Positions 47,426 through 56,899 of a stretch of 64,000 bases of DNA are shown here, one piece after another. A program made the position numbers and the translations under genes. Under the pieces are notes generated by a model. That model saw nothing but the letters and a program-made list of their open reading frames with translations, had not been told where the DNA came from and did not search any database. Position 1 is the first letter of the stretch, and each line of letters starts with the position of its first letter. The DNA is from Chromatiaceae bacterium (GTDB lineage Bacteria > Pseudomonadota > Gammaproteobacteria > Chromatiales > Chromatiaceae), in the NCBI GenBank assembly GCA_024639005.1, contig JAHEJD010000001.1:1-64000 (forward strand), read 5' to 3'.

Positions 47426-48892
47426 TCAATCGATCGCCAGCGCCTCCCAGATGGCATCGACACGCGCTTTGACGGCGCTGTCCATTGTGATAGGCCGGCC
47501 CCACGCTCGATCCGTCTCACCCGGCCACTTATTGGTAGCATCCATCCCTATCTTGCCCCCCAGGCCGGAGACCGGGGAGGCAAAATCGAGATAGTCGATC
47601 GGGGTGTTCTCTATCAGAGTAATGTCACGCACCGGGTCCATGCGCGTGGTCATCGCCCAGATCACGTCGTTCCAGTCGCGCACGTTCACATCATCGTCGG
47701 TGATGATCACGAACTTGGTATACAAGAACTGGCGCAGGAACGACCATATGCCGAACATCACCCGCGTGGCATGCCCCGGATACTGCTTTTTCATGCTGAC
47801 CACGGCCATGCGATAAGAACAGCCCTCGGGCGGCAGATAGAAATCGACGATCTCAGAAAACTGTTTCTGCAGGATCGGCACAAAGACCTCATTGAGGGCG
47901 ACGCCGAGAATCGCGGGTTCGTCGGGTGGGCGCCCGGTGTAGGTACTATGGTAAATCGGGTTTTCGCGGTGGGTAATGCGCTCGATCGTCAAGACCGGGA
48001 ACTCGTCCACCTCGTTGTAATAACCGGTGTGATCCCCGAACGGCCCCTCGGCGGCCCTGTCGTTCGGTTGGATCCGCCCTTCGAGGACAAATTCGGCACT
48101 GGCCGGGACTTGCAGATCCGAGCCGATACACTGCGTAACCTCGGTTCGGCCGCCGCGCAGTAGCCCGGCGAACGCATATTCGGATAGGGTGTCGGGTATG
48201 GGCGTTACCGCCCCGAGGATGGTCGCCGGGTCGGCACCCAGGGCAACCGCCACCGGAAACGGCTGACCCGGATGCGCCAGCTGCCAGTCGCGCATATCCA
48301 GCGCCCCGCCGCGGTGCGCCAACCAGCGCATGATCACCCGGTTGCGCCCGATGACCTGCATACGATAGATGCCGAGGTTCTGGCGCGGCTTGTCTGGACC
48401 ACGAGTAACCACTAGTCCCCAGGTAATCAGCGGACCCGCATCGCCCGGCCAGCAGGTCTGCACAGGTATCCCTGCTAGATCGACCGCCTCGCCGCCTATC
48501 AGGTGCCGCTGGCAGGCAGCACCCTTGACCATCTTCGGCGCCATGTCCAAGACCCTGCGAAAGATTGGCAGCTTGTCCCAGGCATCCTTCATTCCCTTCG
48601 GTGGTTCCGGCGCCTTGAGCTGCGACAACAGCACGCCCACCTCCCGCAGCGCGCCAACCGACGTCTCGCCCATGCCGAGAGCAACGCGCTCCGGGGTCCC
48701 GAACAAGTTACCGAGCACAGGTATCTGGTGGCCCTTAGGATTTTCGAACAACAGCGCCGGCCCGCCCGCCCGCAGGGTGCGGTCGCAGATCTCGGTCATC
48801 TCCAGATAGGGATCGATCTCGGCCTTGATCCGCTTGAGCTGGCCAAGACGCTCGAGTTGATCGAGAAAATCACGAAGATCGCGGTATTTCAT
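47426..48892 (-). CDS. ubiD: 4-hydroxy-3-polyprenylbenzoate decarboxylase UbiD
   Basis: Prenyl-FMN-dependent decarboxylase of ubiquinone synthesis. The 488 residues match E. coli UbiD in length and start ([19 protein letters not shown]). Conserved blocks include [50 protein letters not shown] with the catalytic Glu region, and [20 protein letters not shown]. It requires the flavin prenyltransferase UbiX, which is not in this window. Transcribed alone, divergent from the YeaQ-type gene. Confidence 0.97.
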   Translation of the reverse strand: MKYRDLRDFLDQLERLGQLKRIKAEIDPYLEMTEICDRTLRAGGPALLFENPKGHQIPVLGNLFGTPERVALGMGETSVGALREVGVLLSQLKAPEPPKGMKDAWDKLPIFRRVLDMAPKMVKGAACQRHLIGGEAVDLAGIPVQTCWPGDAGPLITWGLVVTRGPDKPRQNLGIYRMQVIGRNRVIMRWLAHRGGALDMRDWQLAHPGQPFPVAVALGADPATILGAVTPIPDTLSEYAFAGLLRGGRTEVTQCIGSDLQVPASAEFVLEGRIQPNDRAAEGPFGDHTGYYNEVDEFPVLTIERITHRENPIYHSTYTGRPPDEPAILGVALNEVFVPILQKQFSEIVDFYLPPEGCSYRMAVVSMKKQYPGHATRVMFGIWSFLRQFLYTKFVIITDDDVNVRDWNDVIWAMTTRMDPVRDITLIENTPIDYLDFASPVSGLGGKIGMDATNKWPGETDRAWGRPITMDSAVKARVDAIWEALAID

Positions 48893-48950
48893 AGTGTTAT
48901 CCTGAGATCAGCAGCTGTCACTCTACAGGGCGTTGCACTGTGCTCGCTCA

Positions 48951-49193
48951 ATGAACATTGTGTTTTTCCTCATTATCGGTGCAATCGCGGGCTGGCTGGC
49001 CGCCAAGGTCATGCAGGGCCGCGGCTTTGGTCTGTGGATCAACATGGGGCTTGGCGTGATCGGCGCCGTGCTCGGCGGCACTTTGTTGGAGCAGCTGGGC
49101 ATGCAGGTCGAAGGACCGATAGAACAGCTGCTAACCGCCACCGTCGGGGCCGTCATTCTGTTATGGCTCGCCGGGTTGATCAAGAAACAGTGA
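48951..49193 (+). CDS. GlsB/YeaQ/YmgE family membrane protein
   Basis: Small integral membrane protein of 80 residues from the ATG at 48951, with three hydrophobic segments. The glycine-rich pattern IGAIAGWLAAKVMQGRGFG and the NMGLGVIGAVLGG helix are typical of the transglycosylase-associated family. Despite the family name, no enzymatic activity is established; members are often stress-induced. It precedes the glycosyltransferase gene by 30 bp. Confidence 0.92.
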   Translation: MNIVFFLIIGAIAGWLAAKVMQGRGFGLWINMGLGVIGAVLGGTLLEQLGMQVEGPIEQLLTATVGAVILLWLAGLIKKQ

Positions 49194-49223
49194 CCAGCAC
49201 CAAACGATGACGGGTCTGCACGC

Positions 49224-50444
49224 GTGACGAAAAAGAAGCTGCTGTTCCTCGTTCACCGCCTGCCCTACCCACCCAACAAGGGTGATAAAATCGCGTCGTT
49301 CAATCTGCTGCGCTTTCTCGCCCCGCGCTACACGGTCTTCCTCGGGACCTTCATCGACGATCCCAGCGATTGTCAGCACCGCGAAAAGGTGCGCGAATAC
49401 TGCCAGGATCTGTGTGCACCGGAGATCAGCCCGGTTATCGCCAGGATCGCCAGTCTGCGAGGCCTGCTGAGCGGTGAGGCACTGTCCCTGCCGTATCTGC
49501 GTAGCCGCGAGCTGTATGCCTGGACGACTCAGGTACTGCGCGAACAGCGCCCGGAGCACATCGTCGTCTTCAGCGGACCCATGGCCCAGTACGTCAGCGG
49601 CCGGGTGCCAGACGGAGCGACCACCGTGTTTGATATGGTCGACGTCGACTCGGAGAAATGGCGCAGCTATGCCACACGCAAGCCCTGGCCGATGAGCGCG
49701 CTGTATCGGCGCGAGGCAGACCGGCTGCTGGCTTTCGAGCGCCGTATGGCCGGCGAGTTCGACAGCACCGTGTTCGTGTCGCGGGAAGAAGCGGACTTGT
49801 TCCGCTCGCTGGCGCCCGAGTGTGCCGCCAAGACCACTTATCGCATTCAGGGCGTCGACAGCGAATTCTTCGATCCGGCCGGCGCTTACCCCAACCCCTT
49901 TCCGGCCGGTGCACCGGCGCTGGTATTTACCGGTGCGATGGATTATTGGCCCAACGTCGATGCCGTCGTTTGGTTCGCCCAGCAGGCCTGGCCAAGCATA
50001 CGCGGGCAAGTGCCAAATGCCCGCTTTTTCATCGTCGGCATGCGCCCCGCGCCCGAGGTAAGCAGGCTGGCCCAGCAACCCGGAATTACTGTCACCGGCG
50101 CGGTCGCGGATGTCCGGCCCTATCTCGCCCATGCGCATGCGGCAATCCTGCCGCTGCGGATCGCCCGCGGCATCCAGAACAAGGTACTCGAGGCGATGGC
50201 GATGCGACTGCCGGTCATCGGTACCGCGGAGGCGATGACCGGCATCGCTCCATTCGCAGGTTTTGAGCCGACCATCAGTGAGCGGGCCGATACCCTGGCG
50301 GACGCCGCCATCCGCTTATTGCAGAGGCCGCGCCAAGTCGACAGCGCAGCGCGAGAGTGCGTCTTGCAACGCTACAACTGGGACGCCAACCTGCAGCGGA
50401 TCGCGCGCCTGCTGGAGACAGGCCAGGTCGCGCCGGATCTGTAG
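49224..50444 (+). CDS. Glycosyltransferase, PEP-CTERM/EpsH1-associated type
   Basis: Family 1/4-like sugar transferase of 406 residues starting at the GTG at 49224. The N-terminus (LLFLVHRLPYPPNKGDKIAS) and the VFLGTFIDDPSDCQHREKV and SGEALSLPYLRS segments match the sugar transferases usually found with exosortase and PEP-CTERM exopolysaccharide loci. The C-terminal nucleotide-sugar half has GAMDYWPNVDAVVWFAQQ and the ARGIQNKVLEAMAMRLPVIG site. No exosortase or polysaccharide cluster is present here; it is followed by gmhA. Acceptor unknown. Confidence 0.9.
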   Translation: MTKKKLLFLVHRLPYPPNKGDKIASFNLLRFLAPRYTVFLGTFIDDPSDCQHREKVREYCQDLCAPEISPVIARIASLRGLLSGEALSLPYLRSRELYAWTTQVLREQRPEHIVVFSGPMAQYVSGRVPDGATTVFDMVDVDSEKWRSYATRKPWPMSALYRREADRLLAFERRMAGEFDSTVFVSREEADLFRSLAPECAAKTTYRIQGVDSEFFDPAGAYPNPFPAGAPALVFTGAMDYWPNVDAVVWFAQQAWPSIRGQVPNARFFIVGMRPAPEVSRLAQQPGITVTGAVADVRPYLAHAHAAILPLRIARGIQNKVLEAMAMRLPVIGTAEAMTGIAPFAGFEPTISERADTLADAAIRLLQRPRQVDSAARECVLQRYNWDANLQRIARLLETGQVAPDL

Positions 50445-50535
50445 CCATCCATCCCGGTCTACCGAGACTGTACACCGCGCGAAGGCTAGAATTCCCGGAC
50501 AGACCGCTTTCCCAACGCGCAAGAGGTAGGAAGTT

Positions 50536-51144
50536 ATGGCCGAGGTGCCCCGCGACTTTGTCGCGCAACAGATTCGCGACTCCATCTCGGTCAAACAATC
50601 GATGCTGGCCGACAGCGGATTAATCGCCGAGATCGAAGAGGTCGCCGAGCTCATCGTGAAGACCTACCGCAGCGGCGGTAAGGTGTTGATCGCCGGCAAC
50701 GGCGGCAGTGCCGCCGATTCACAACACATCGCCGCCGAACTGGTCAGTCGGTTCTCAATGGAGAGGCCGGCACTTCCGGCAATGGCCCTCACTACCGACA
50801 CCTCAATTATGACCGCTATCAGTAACGATTACGGTTACGACAGTCTTTTCAGCCGTCAACTTGAGGCCAGTGCCCGTCCCGGCGATGTGTTTCTCGCCAT
50901 CTCCACCTCCGGCAACTCGCCCAATATCCTGCGCGCCCTCGCAAGCGCACATGAGCTGGGCATAGTTGGTGTAGGTATGAGCGGCGCGACCGGGGGCCAA
51001 ATGGCGGCCCTGTGCCGTCACTGCCTGAAGATCCCGGCGACCGCTACACCGCGTATCCAAGAAGGCCACGCCACTATCGGCCATATCTTGTGCGCTAGCA
51101 CGGAGCGGGCCCTGTTCGCCGACGACAGGCCAGCGGACACCTAG
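50536..51144 (+). CDS. gmhA: Phosphoheptose isomerase
   Basis: Converts sedoheptulose 7-phosphate to heptose 7-phosphate for lipopolysaccharide core. It has 202 residues with one SIS domain: IAGNGGSAADSQHIAAELVS with the active-site Glu, AISTSGNSPNILRALASAHE and the C-terminal RIQEGHATIGHILC with the catalytic His. DiaA-type replication proteins are close relatives, but both catalytic residues favour GmhA. It follows the glycosyltransferase by 91 bp, consistent with envelope sugar work. Confidence 0.93.
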   Translation: MAEVPRDFVAQQIRDSISVKQSMLADSGLIAEIEEVAELIVKTYRSGGKVLIAGNGGSAADSQHIAAELVSRFSMERPALPAMALTTDTSIMTAISNDYGYDSLFSRQLEASARPGDVFLAISTSGNSPNILRALASAHELGIVGVGMSGATGGQMAALCRHCLKIPATATPRIQEGHATIGHILCASTERALFADDRPADT

Positions 51145-51216
51145 CCTGCACATCTTTCTTGTAGAGTGTGGTCACCAGCGGCCGCCCCAGGCCGCGCCAC
51201 CCTCCGGCCACCCGAG

Positions 51217-51870
51217 ATGACCAAAGCACGCGTGCGTTACCAGACGGTTGAACTGGGCGAAACAGATTTCCATTTGAAAACGCTACGCGATCGCCAGCAG
51301 TTCGAAGACGACCAACACGAGGCTGAGGAACTGGGCGTCTCTCCGGCGAACTGGCCGCTGTTCGGGGTGGTTTGGGAATCGGGTGAGATCCTGGCCCGCC
51401 TGATGCAGACCCAGGATATTGAAGGGCTTAGGGTGCTGGAAGTAGGCTGTGGCATCGCCTTCGCCAGCATCGTGCTGCGCTCTCGAAACGCAGACATCAC
51501 GGCGACCGACCAGCATCCCCAAGCGGCGGCTTTTCTGACAGTCAACACTGCGCTCAACGAGCTTGGCCCAATAGCGTTCGTACGGACAGGCTGGTGCGAG
51601 CAGGCGCCGCAGCTGGGGAAGTTCGATCTGATCATAGGCAGTGACCTGCTCTACGAGAGATCCAACGTGGAGCTGCTTTCGGGATTTATCGACCGACACA
51701 CGAAACGTCGCTGCAGCGTGATAATCGTCGATCCGGGGCGGGGTCTGCAGGCGCGATTCTCCCGCCGTATGGTCGCGCTCGGTTATACCCATGACTCGAC
51801 GCGCGCCGTTGCCTCGGAGGTATCTGCGTCATACAGGGGCCGGGTTATGCGTTTCTCCCGCTCCGGGTGA
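51217..51870 (+). CDS. SAM-dependent methyltransferase (METTL21-like)
   Basis: Class I methyltransferase of 217 residues from the ATG at 51217. The SAM motif I is VLEVGCGIAFASIVL, motif II acidic residue is in ITATDQHP, and the post-I core FDLIIGSDLLYERSNVELL resembles the METTL21/nicotinamide-N-methyltransferase fold, some of which modify protein lysines. Substrate unknown. It is 72 bp after gmhA and converges tightly (3 bp) with the UPF0149 gene. Confidence 0.88.
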   Translation: MTKARVRYQTVELGETDFHLKTLRDRQQFEDDQHEAEELGVSPANWPLFGVVWESGEILARLMQTQDIEGLRVLEVGCGIAFASIVLRSRNADITATDQHPQAAAFLTVNTALNELGPIAFVRTGWCEQAPQLGKFDLIIGSDLLYERSNVELLSGFIDRHTKRRCSVIIVDPGRGLQARFSRRMVALGYTHDSTRAVASEVSASYRGRVMRFSRSG

Positions 51871-51873
51871 TTC

Positions 51874-52419
51874 TTATGCCGTGCGCTGGCGCCAGCGATA
51901 CAGCCCGATCGCAGCGTCTGCAAGCTCGCCGGCGGTTTCGCAGTGAGCAGCCAGGTTCGGCGGATCGAACCATTGATCCTCTTCGTACATCAGAAACGAC
52001 AAGATCGGCGCGAGCAGCGCGCTCGCCCGTTCGTCGGCCAGCATGCGGTCACGCTGATGGTCGCCGAGAAACGCAACCCCGGCCATGTAGCCCTGACACC
52101 AGCCATAAGGCAACGGCAGCGTAACGTCGTCCTCACGCGGCACCTGCAGGATCAGCGGCCCGTAGTCGCTGCGGTCCAGGTCCGACCGCAACTGCATGCG
52201 AAAACGTTCGAGCTGCTCCCGTAGTCTGACATCCTGGACCAATGCGCCGAGCACACGATCGAGCAACGGGCCCAGTTGTTCCTCCGCAGCGGTCGCGGTC
52301 AGAAATCCATGTGCCACATCCAGCGGCATGTTACCGGCCGCGTCCATGTGCTCGACCAATTCGATCTGCAGTCGCTCGATCTCCTCGGGCAACAGCGGCC
52401 GGGCCGGGACGCCATGCAT
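51874..52419 (-). CDS. UPF0149 (YgfB/YecA) family protein
   Basis: Acidic helical protein of 181 residues in the UPF0149 family. Identifiers are MPLDVAHGFLTATA, the DDVTLPLPYGWCQGYMAGVA block with its GWCQGY core, and the late ILSFLMYEED. Its function is unknown in general. It overlaps prlC by one base in the ATGA manner and is transcribed after it. No C-terminal SEC-C zinc motif is present. Confidence 0.9.
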   Translation of the reverse strand: MHGVPARPLLPEEIERLQIELVEHMDAAGNMPLDVAHGFLTATAAEEQLGPLLDRVLGALVQDVRLREQLERFRMQLRSDLDRSDYGPLILQVPREDDVTLPLPYGWCQGYMAGVAFLGDHQRDRMLADERASALLAPILSFLMYEEDQWFDPPNLAAHCETAGELADAAIGLYRWRQRTA

Positions 52420-54452
52420 CAGGCGGCTATTCCGCTGCGGCGGAGCAGGGCATCGATCTGTGGCTCGCGGCCGCGAAACGCCACAAACAGCGTCATCGCG
52501 TCCCTGGCGCCGCCCATTTCCAGAATGTTATGCAGAAACGACTGCCCGGTCGCCTGATCGAATACGCCCTTCTCCTCGAACAGCGAGAAGGCGTCGGCTG
52601 AAAGGACTTCGGCCCACTTATAGCTGTAATAGCCTGCGGCATAGCCACCCGCAAAAATATGCGAGAAGGCATGTGCAAAACGATTCCATGCTGGCGGCTT
52701 GATCACTGCCACTTCCTCACGCACCTCGTCGAGAATCTCGTAGATACGCGCACCCCTGTCCGGGTCATATTCGAGATGCATGCGAAAATCGAACAACGCG
52801 AACTCCAGCTGCCGCACCATCATCATCCCCGACTGGAAGTTCTTGGCCGCCAGCATGCGCTGATAAAGCTCTTCCGGGATGTTCTCACCCGTCTGGTAAT
52901 GAGCGGCAAACAAGTCCAGCGCCTCGCGTTCCCAGCAGAAGTTCTCCATGAACTGTGACGGTAGCTCGACAGCATCCCAAGCCACACCGTTGATCCCGGA
53001 AACGGCCACATAATCGACCCTGGTCAACATATGGTGCAGGCCATGGCCAAACTCGTGAAATAGCGTCTCGACTTCGTCGTGCGTCAGCAGTGCCGGTTTA
53101 TCGCCAACCGGCGGCGTGAAGTTGCAGGTCATGTAGGCGACCGGAATCTGGTCAACTGCGGGCGTCACCATGCGCGACTGACAGTCGCCCATCCAGGCGC
53201 CGCCGCGCTTGTTCTGACGCGCGTAGAGATCGAAATAGAACTGGCCACGCAGGCTGCCGTCGTGGTCGCGGATCTCGTAGAATTTGACGTCCGGATGCCA
53301 GGTATCGATCCCATCGACCTCGTGAAAGCTGATGCCGTACAACGTGCCGACGACTTCGAACATCCCTGGCAGTACGCGGTTTTCCGGGAAGTAGGGTTTG
53401 ATCTCCTCCTGAGTAATGCTATAGCGATTTTGACGCAGTTTTTCGCTGTAGTAGGCAATATCCCAGGGCTCGAGCTGCGCGACACCATAATGTTCGGCGG
53501 CAAAAGACCGCAGTTCGGCCAGCTCGCGCTCGGCCTGGGGCTTGGATTTCGCCGCCAGATCGCGCAGGAACTGCAAGACCTCTTCGGCGGAGCGCGCCAT
53601 CTTCCTCGCCAGCGAGCGTTCTGCATAGTTGGCGAAGCCCAACAGCTGGGCCAGCTCGTGACGCAGCGCAAGAATTCGCTGCATGTTTTCACCGTTGTCG
53701 TATTGCCCGGCCTGCGGTCCCTGATCGCTGGCGCGCGTCTGATAGGCCTCGTAGAGCTCGTTCCGCAGCGCCGCGTCGTCCGCGTAGGTCATCACCGGAA
53801 AGTAGGAGGGATAATCCAGGGTCAGCAACCAGCCGTGCTGCTCGCGCTGCTGCGCCGTTTGGCGGGCCAGATCCAGCGCCGACTGCGGCAAGCCGGAAAG
53901 CGCCGCGGGATCGTCGATATTCTTTGACCAGGCGTTATTCGCATCCAGCACGTTCTCAGAGTACTTGCTGGTGAGCTGCGACAGCTCCTGGCTTATGGCC
54001 TTGAAACGAGCCTTTTTGTCCGCCGGAAGATCGACCCCTGAGAGATGGAAGTCGCGCAGCGCGTTTTCCAGCACTTTGCGTTGGGCCTCATCCAGGGCCG
54101 ATGCCTGCTCCGCTACCGCCTTGTAGGCCACATACAGCTTTTCGTTGTGCCCCATCTCTGTGCTGTAGTCCGATAGTTTGGGCAGGCAGGCGTTGTACGC
54201 GGCGCGCAAGGCGTCACTGTTGAGCACCGAGTTCAGGTGCGACACCGGCGACCAAGCACGTCCAAGCCGGTCTTCATACTCCTCGATGGGCTCGACAAGA
54301 TTGTCCCAGGACGGGGCCTCGACGTCATCGAGCAAGGCCGCGATGCGTCGCCGATTATCCGTCAATAGCTGATCGATCGCCGGTTCGACGTGCTCCGCCT
54401 TGATCTGGGAAAAGGCCGGCAGGCCGCTCTGTTCGAGAAATGGGTTGTGCAT
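52419..54452 (-). CDS. prlC: Oligopeptidase A
   Basis: Cytosolic M3-family zinc metallopeptidase that degrades signal peptides and other oligopeptides, 677 residues. The zinc motif HEFGHGLHH lies about two thirds along, followed by SGINGVAWDAVELPSQFMEN with the third ligand Glu region. The N-terminus NPFLEQSGLPAFSQIKAEHV aligns with E. coli PrlC. It is upstream of and coupled to the UPF0149 gene. Nothing unusual was seen. Confidence 0.97.
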   Translation of the reverse strand: MHNPFLEQSGLPAFSQIKAEHVEPAIDQLLTDNRRRIAALLDDVEAPSWDNLVEPIEEYEDRLGRAWSPVSHLNSVLNSDALRAAYNACLPKLSDYSTEMGHNEKLYVAYKAVAEQASALDEAQRKVLENALRDFHLSGVDLPADKKARFKAISQELSQLTSKYSENVLDANNAWSKNIDDPAALSGLPQSALDLARQTAQQREQHGWLLTLDYPSYFPVMTYADDAALRNELYEAYQTRASDQGPQAGQYDNGENMQRILALRHELAQLLGFANYAERSLARKMARSAEEVLQFLRDLAAKSKPQAERELAELRSFAAEHYGVAQLEPWDIAYYSEKLRQNRYSITQEEIKPYFPENRVLPGMFEVVGTLYGISFHEVDGIDTWHPDVKFYEIRDHDGSLRGQFYFDLYARQNKRGGAWMGDCQSRMVTPAVDQIPVAYMTCNFTPPVGDKPALLTHDEVETLFHEFGHGLHHMLTRVDYVAVSGINGVAWDAVELPSQFMENFCWEREALDLFAAHYQTGENIPEELYQRMLAAKNFQSGMMMVRQLEFALFDFRMHLEYDPDRGARIYEILDEVREEVAVIKPPAWNRFAHAFSHIFAGGYAAGYYSYKWAEVLSADAFSLFEEKGVFDQATGQSFLHNILEMGGARDAMTLFVAFRGREPQIDALLRRSGIAA

Positions 54453-54570
54453 CGGCGGCCTCTCACGCAGTCTTTATGGCGCTAGAGTTTGACACGAAGC
54501 CTGGCGCAGCAGCAGGGGCGAAAACCCCGACAGATATGGCTTATTGCGGTCGTCCCGATGGTCTGTGGTC

Positions 54571-56859
54571 TCAGGATGGCGCCAGCGTGGGCCCGTACAA
54601 CAGCAGCACATTCATTTCGTCGTGGCGTACCGGTCGACCGAACAGATAGCCCTGCACCTCATCACAGCCCGTGCCCCGCAGGTAGGTGCTCTGCTCGGCG
54701 GTCTCAACGCCCTCCGCGACGACGCGCAACCCGAGGCTGTGACCCATCGCGATAATGGCCGAGACGATCGCGGCATCGTCCTGATCGGCCGGGATGTCGC
54801 GAATGAAGGACCGATCGACCTTCAGTTTCTGCACGGGAAAGCGCTTCAAATAGGCCATGGACGAATTCGCCACACCGAAGTCGTCGATCACAAGGTTGAT
54901 GCCCATGTCGTTGAGCTGGCGCATCTGTGTTTCGGCACGATACGGTCCCTCCATGACCCAGCTCTCGGTTATCTCGAGCTCGAGGCAGCTGCCTGGCAGT
55001 CCGCTGGCACTCAGCGCCGAGTCGACCGCCTCCAGCAAGCCCTCGTCCTGGAACTGACGCCCCGAGATGTTGACCGCCAACCGCCCAAACCCTAGGCCCT
55101 GCTCCCGCCATTGCTGCGCCTGTTGGCAGGCCTCGTTGAGAACCCAGGCGCCCAGCGTGACAATCAGGCCGCTGTCTTCGGCCAGCGGGATGAAGCGCGC
55201 TGGTGGCACCATATTGCCGTGCTCATCCTGCCAGCGAATCAACGCCTCGACCGCAACCACACGACCGGTCGCGAGGTCGTATTGCGGCTGGTAGCACAGG
55301 CCCAGTTCGTTTCTCTCCAGTGCGAGACGCAGCAGGCGAGTCAACTGCGAACGCTCCTCGGCTCGCTCATTCATCTCCGGTGCATAGAATGTGTAGCGGT
55401 TCTTGCCGCTTTCCTTGGCCCGATACATGGCTGCATCGGCATGCTTGAGCAGCGTCTGTACATCGCTGCCGTCTTCCGGGAAGACCGCAATACCTATACT
55501 CGTGGTAACCCGGCCCTGATGACCGCTGAGATCGTAGGGCTCAGTGATAACCTCGAGCAGGTGATCACAGATTGCCTGTATGTCGTTGTCATAGCCAACG
55601 TCATTGAGGACCGCGGCAAACTCATCGCCGCCGATTCGGGCGACAACATCGGCCTTGCGCAGACGCGATTCCAGGCGCTCACCAACCTGACGCAGCACCT
55701 CGTCACCGGCACTGTGGCCGTAAGTATCATTGATCAATTTAAAACCATCGAGATCCAGGAACAGCAGGGCCAATCGCCCCCGTGCCCGTCCCGCGCGGTT
55801 GATCGCATGCAACAGCCTGTCCTGCAAGAGCACCCGATTCGGCAGGTCAGTGGTGGCATCGTAGTGCGCGAGCCGGTGGATACGCTCGGCGGCGAACTTC
55901 TCAGCCGATATATCACTGAACATGCAGACATAGTGCAGCACGCGCTGATCGACATCCCTGACCGCTACCACCGTACGGCTCTCAGGGTATACCTCACCAT
56001 CCCGGCGGCGGCTCCACAGCTCACCGATCCAAACCCCACCATCGTCGAGCGCCGCCTGCATCTCTTCACTCAGCCCAGGTTCATCACGCCCTGCGCTCAA
56101 CATGTTGTCACGCCGCCCGAGTACATCGGCCTCCTGCCATCCGGTGATCGTTGTAAATGCGGCATTTACCTTGCAGATACGATGCTCGGCATCGCTCAAC
56201 ATGATCCCCTGAGGGCTGTAGTTGAACACGCTTGCGGCGAGCTTCAGCTCCCGCTGTGCGGTCACCTTTCCTATCTCCAGTGAGATCAAGTCGGCGAACA
56301 GGCCCAGCACGGGATGCAGGCGGTCATCCTTGACCATAGGCGCGCTGTCGGCGACAACGACCATGCCGATCTTCTCGCCTGAGGCCGCGGTCAAGACTGC
56401 GCCGAAGTAACTCTCGATAGCGAACTGCTTGAGCATCTTGCAATTCGGATAGGCAGTCTGCGCACCACTCGGGACGAACAGACGACCATGGGTGAGGACA
56501 TCGGCGCAGGGTGAACCCGCCAGTTCGTACGTGTAGTCATCCAGTGCAGCGCCGTTTATCCAGGCCGCCGTGACACTGACCTTCGCTGGAGATTCCCCTT
56601 TAAGCCTGCCAACGTAGGCATTGGTGACCCCATAGGTTGCGGCCAGGCGGCGTATACCGTCTATGCTCAGTCGCTCTCCGCTGGACGAGGCAACGCGTGC
56701 CAGTTCGGCCACCGCTCGAAGCACGGGATCGGCCGTGCGCGAGCTGGCGATGTTGACGGACTCACCGTACTCGATCTGGGGCTGTCCGGATTCATCTGCA
56801 AACACAGGGCTGTCCACCAATCCGCTTTGTTGAATCATAGTCGATGGCGACAGGCACAA
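54571..56859 (-). CDS. GAF-PAS-GGDEF-EAL cyclic-di-GMP protein
   Basis: Cytoplasmic c-di-GMP turnover protein of 762 residues (an ATG at 56838 gives 755). Order: GAF-like domain (about 40-200), PAS (about 210-325, YSPQGIMLSDAEHRI), GGDEF (about 335-495) and EAL (about 510-755). The cyclase site RIGGDEFAAVL is intact and the RxxD inhibitory site (RKAD) is five residues before it. The phosphodiesterase part keeps EALIRW, ELEITES and KVDRSFI, but the usual DDFGTGYSS loop reads DDFGVANSS, which may lower activity. No membrane segment. It is a single gene. Confidence 0.94.
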   Translation of the reverse strand: MCLSPSTMIQQSGLVDSPVFADESGQPQIEYGESVNIASSRTADPVLRAVAELARVASSSGERLSIDGIRRLAATYGVTNAYVGRLKGESPAKVSVTAAWINGAALDDYTYELAGSPCADVLTHGRLFVPSGAQTAYPNCKMLKQFAIESYFGAVLTAASGEKIGMVVVADSAPMVKDDRLHPVLGLFADLISLEIGKVTAQRELKLAASVFNYSPQGIMLSDAEHRICKVNAAFTTITGWQEADVLGRRDNMLSAGRDEPGLSEEMQAALDDGGVWIGELWSRRRDGEVYPESRTVVAVRDVDQRVLHYVCMFSDISAEKFAAERIHRLAHYDATTDLPNRVLLQDRLLHAINRAGRARGRLALLFLDLDGFKLINDTYGHSAGDEVLRQVGERLESRLRKADVVARIGGDEFAAVLNDVGYDNDIQAICDHLLEVITEPYDLSGHQGRVTTSIGIAVFPEDGSDVQTLLKHADAAMYRAKESGKNRYTFYAPEMNERAEERSQLTRLLRLALERNELGLCYQPQYDLATGRVVAVEALIRWQDEHGNMVPPARFIPLAEDSGLIVTLGAWVLNEACQQAQQWREQGLGFGRLAVNISGRQFQDEGLLEAVDSALSASGLPGSCLELEITESWVMEGPYRAETQMRQLNDMGINLVIDDFGVANSSMAYLKRFPVQKLKVDRSFIRDIPADQDDAAIVSAIIAMGHSLGLRVVAEGVETAEQSTYLRGTGCDEVQGYLFGRPVRHDEMNVLLLYGPTLAPS

Positions 56860-56899
56860 CTTTGAACCCGTTCGCCAGTTGGCGCTAAAGCGCGCGGTG

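Noticed and set aside
53079-53927. 282-codon plus-strand frame opposite prlC
   Set aside because: Shadow of the oligopeptidase A gene.
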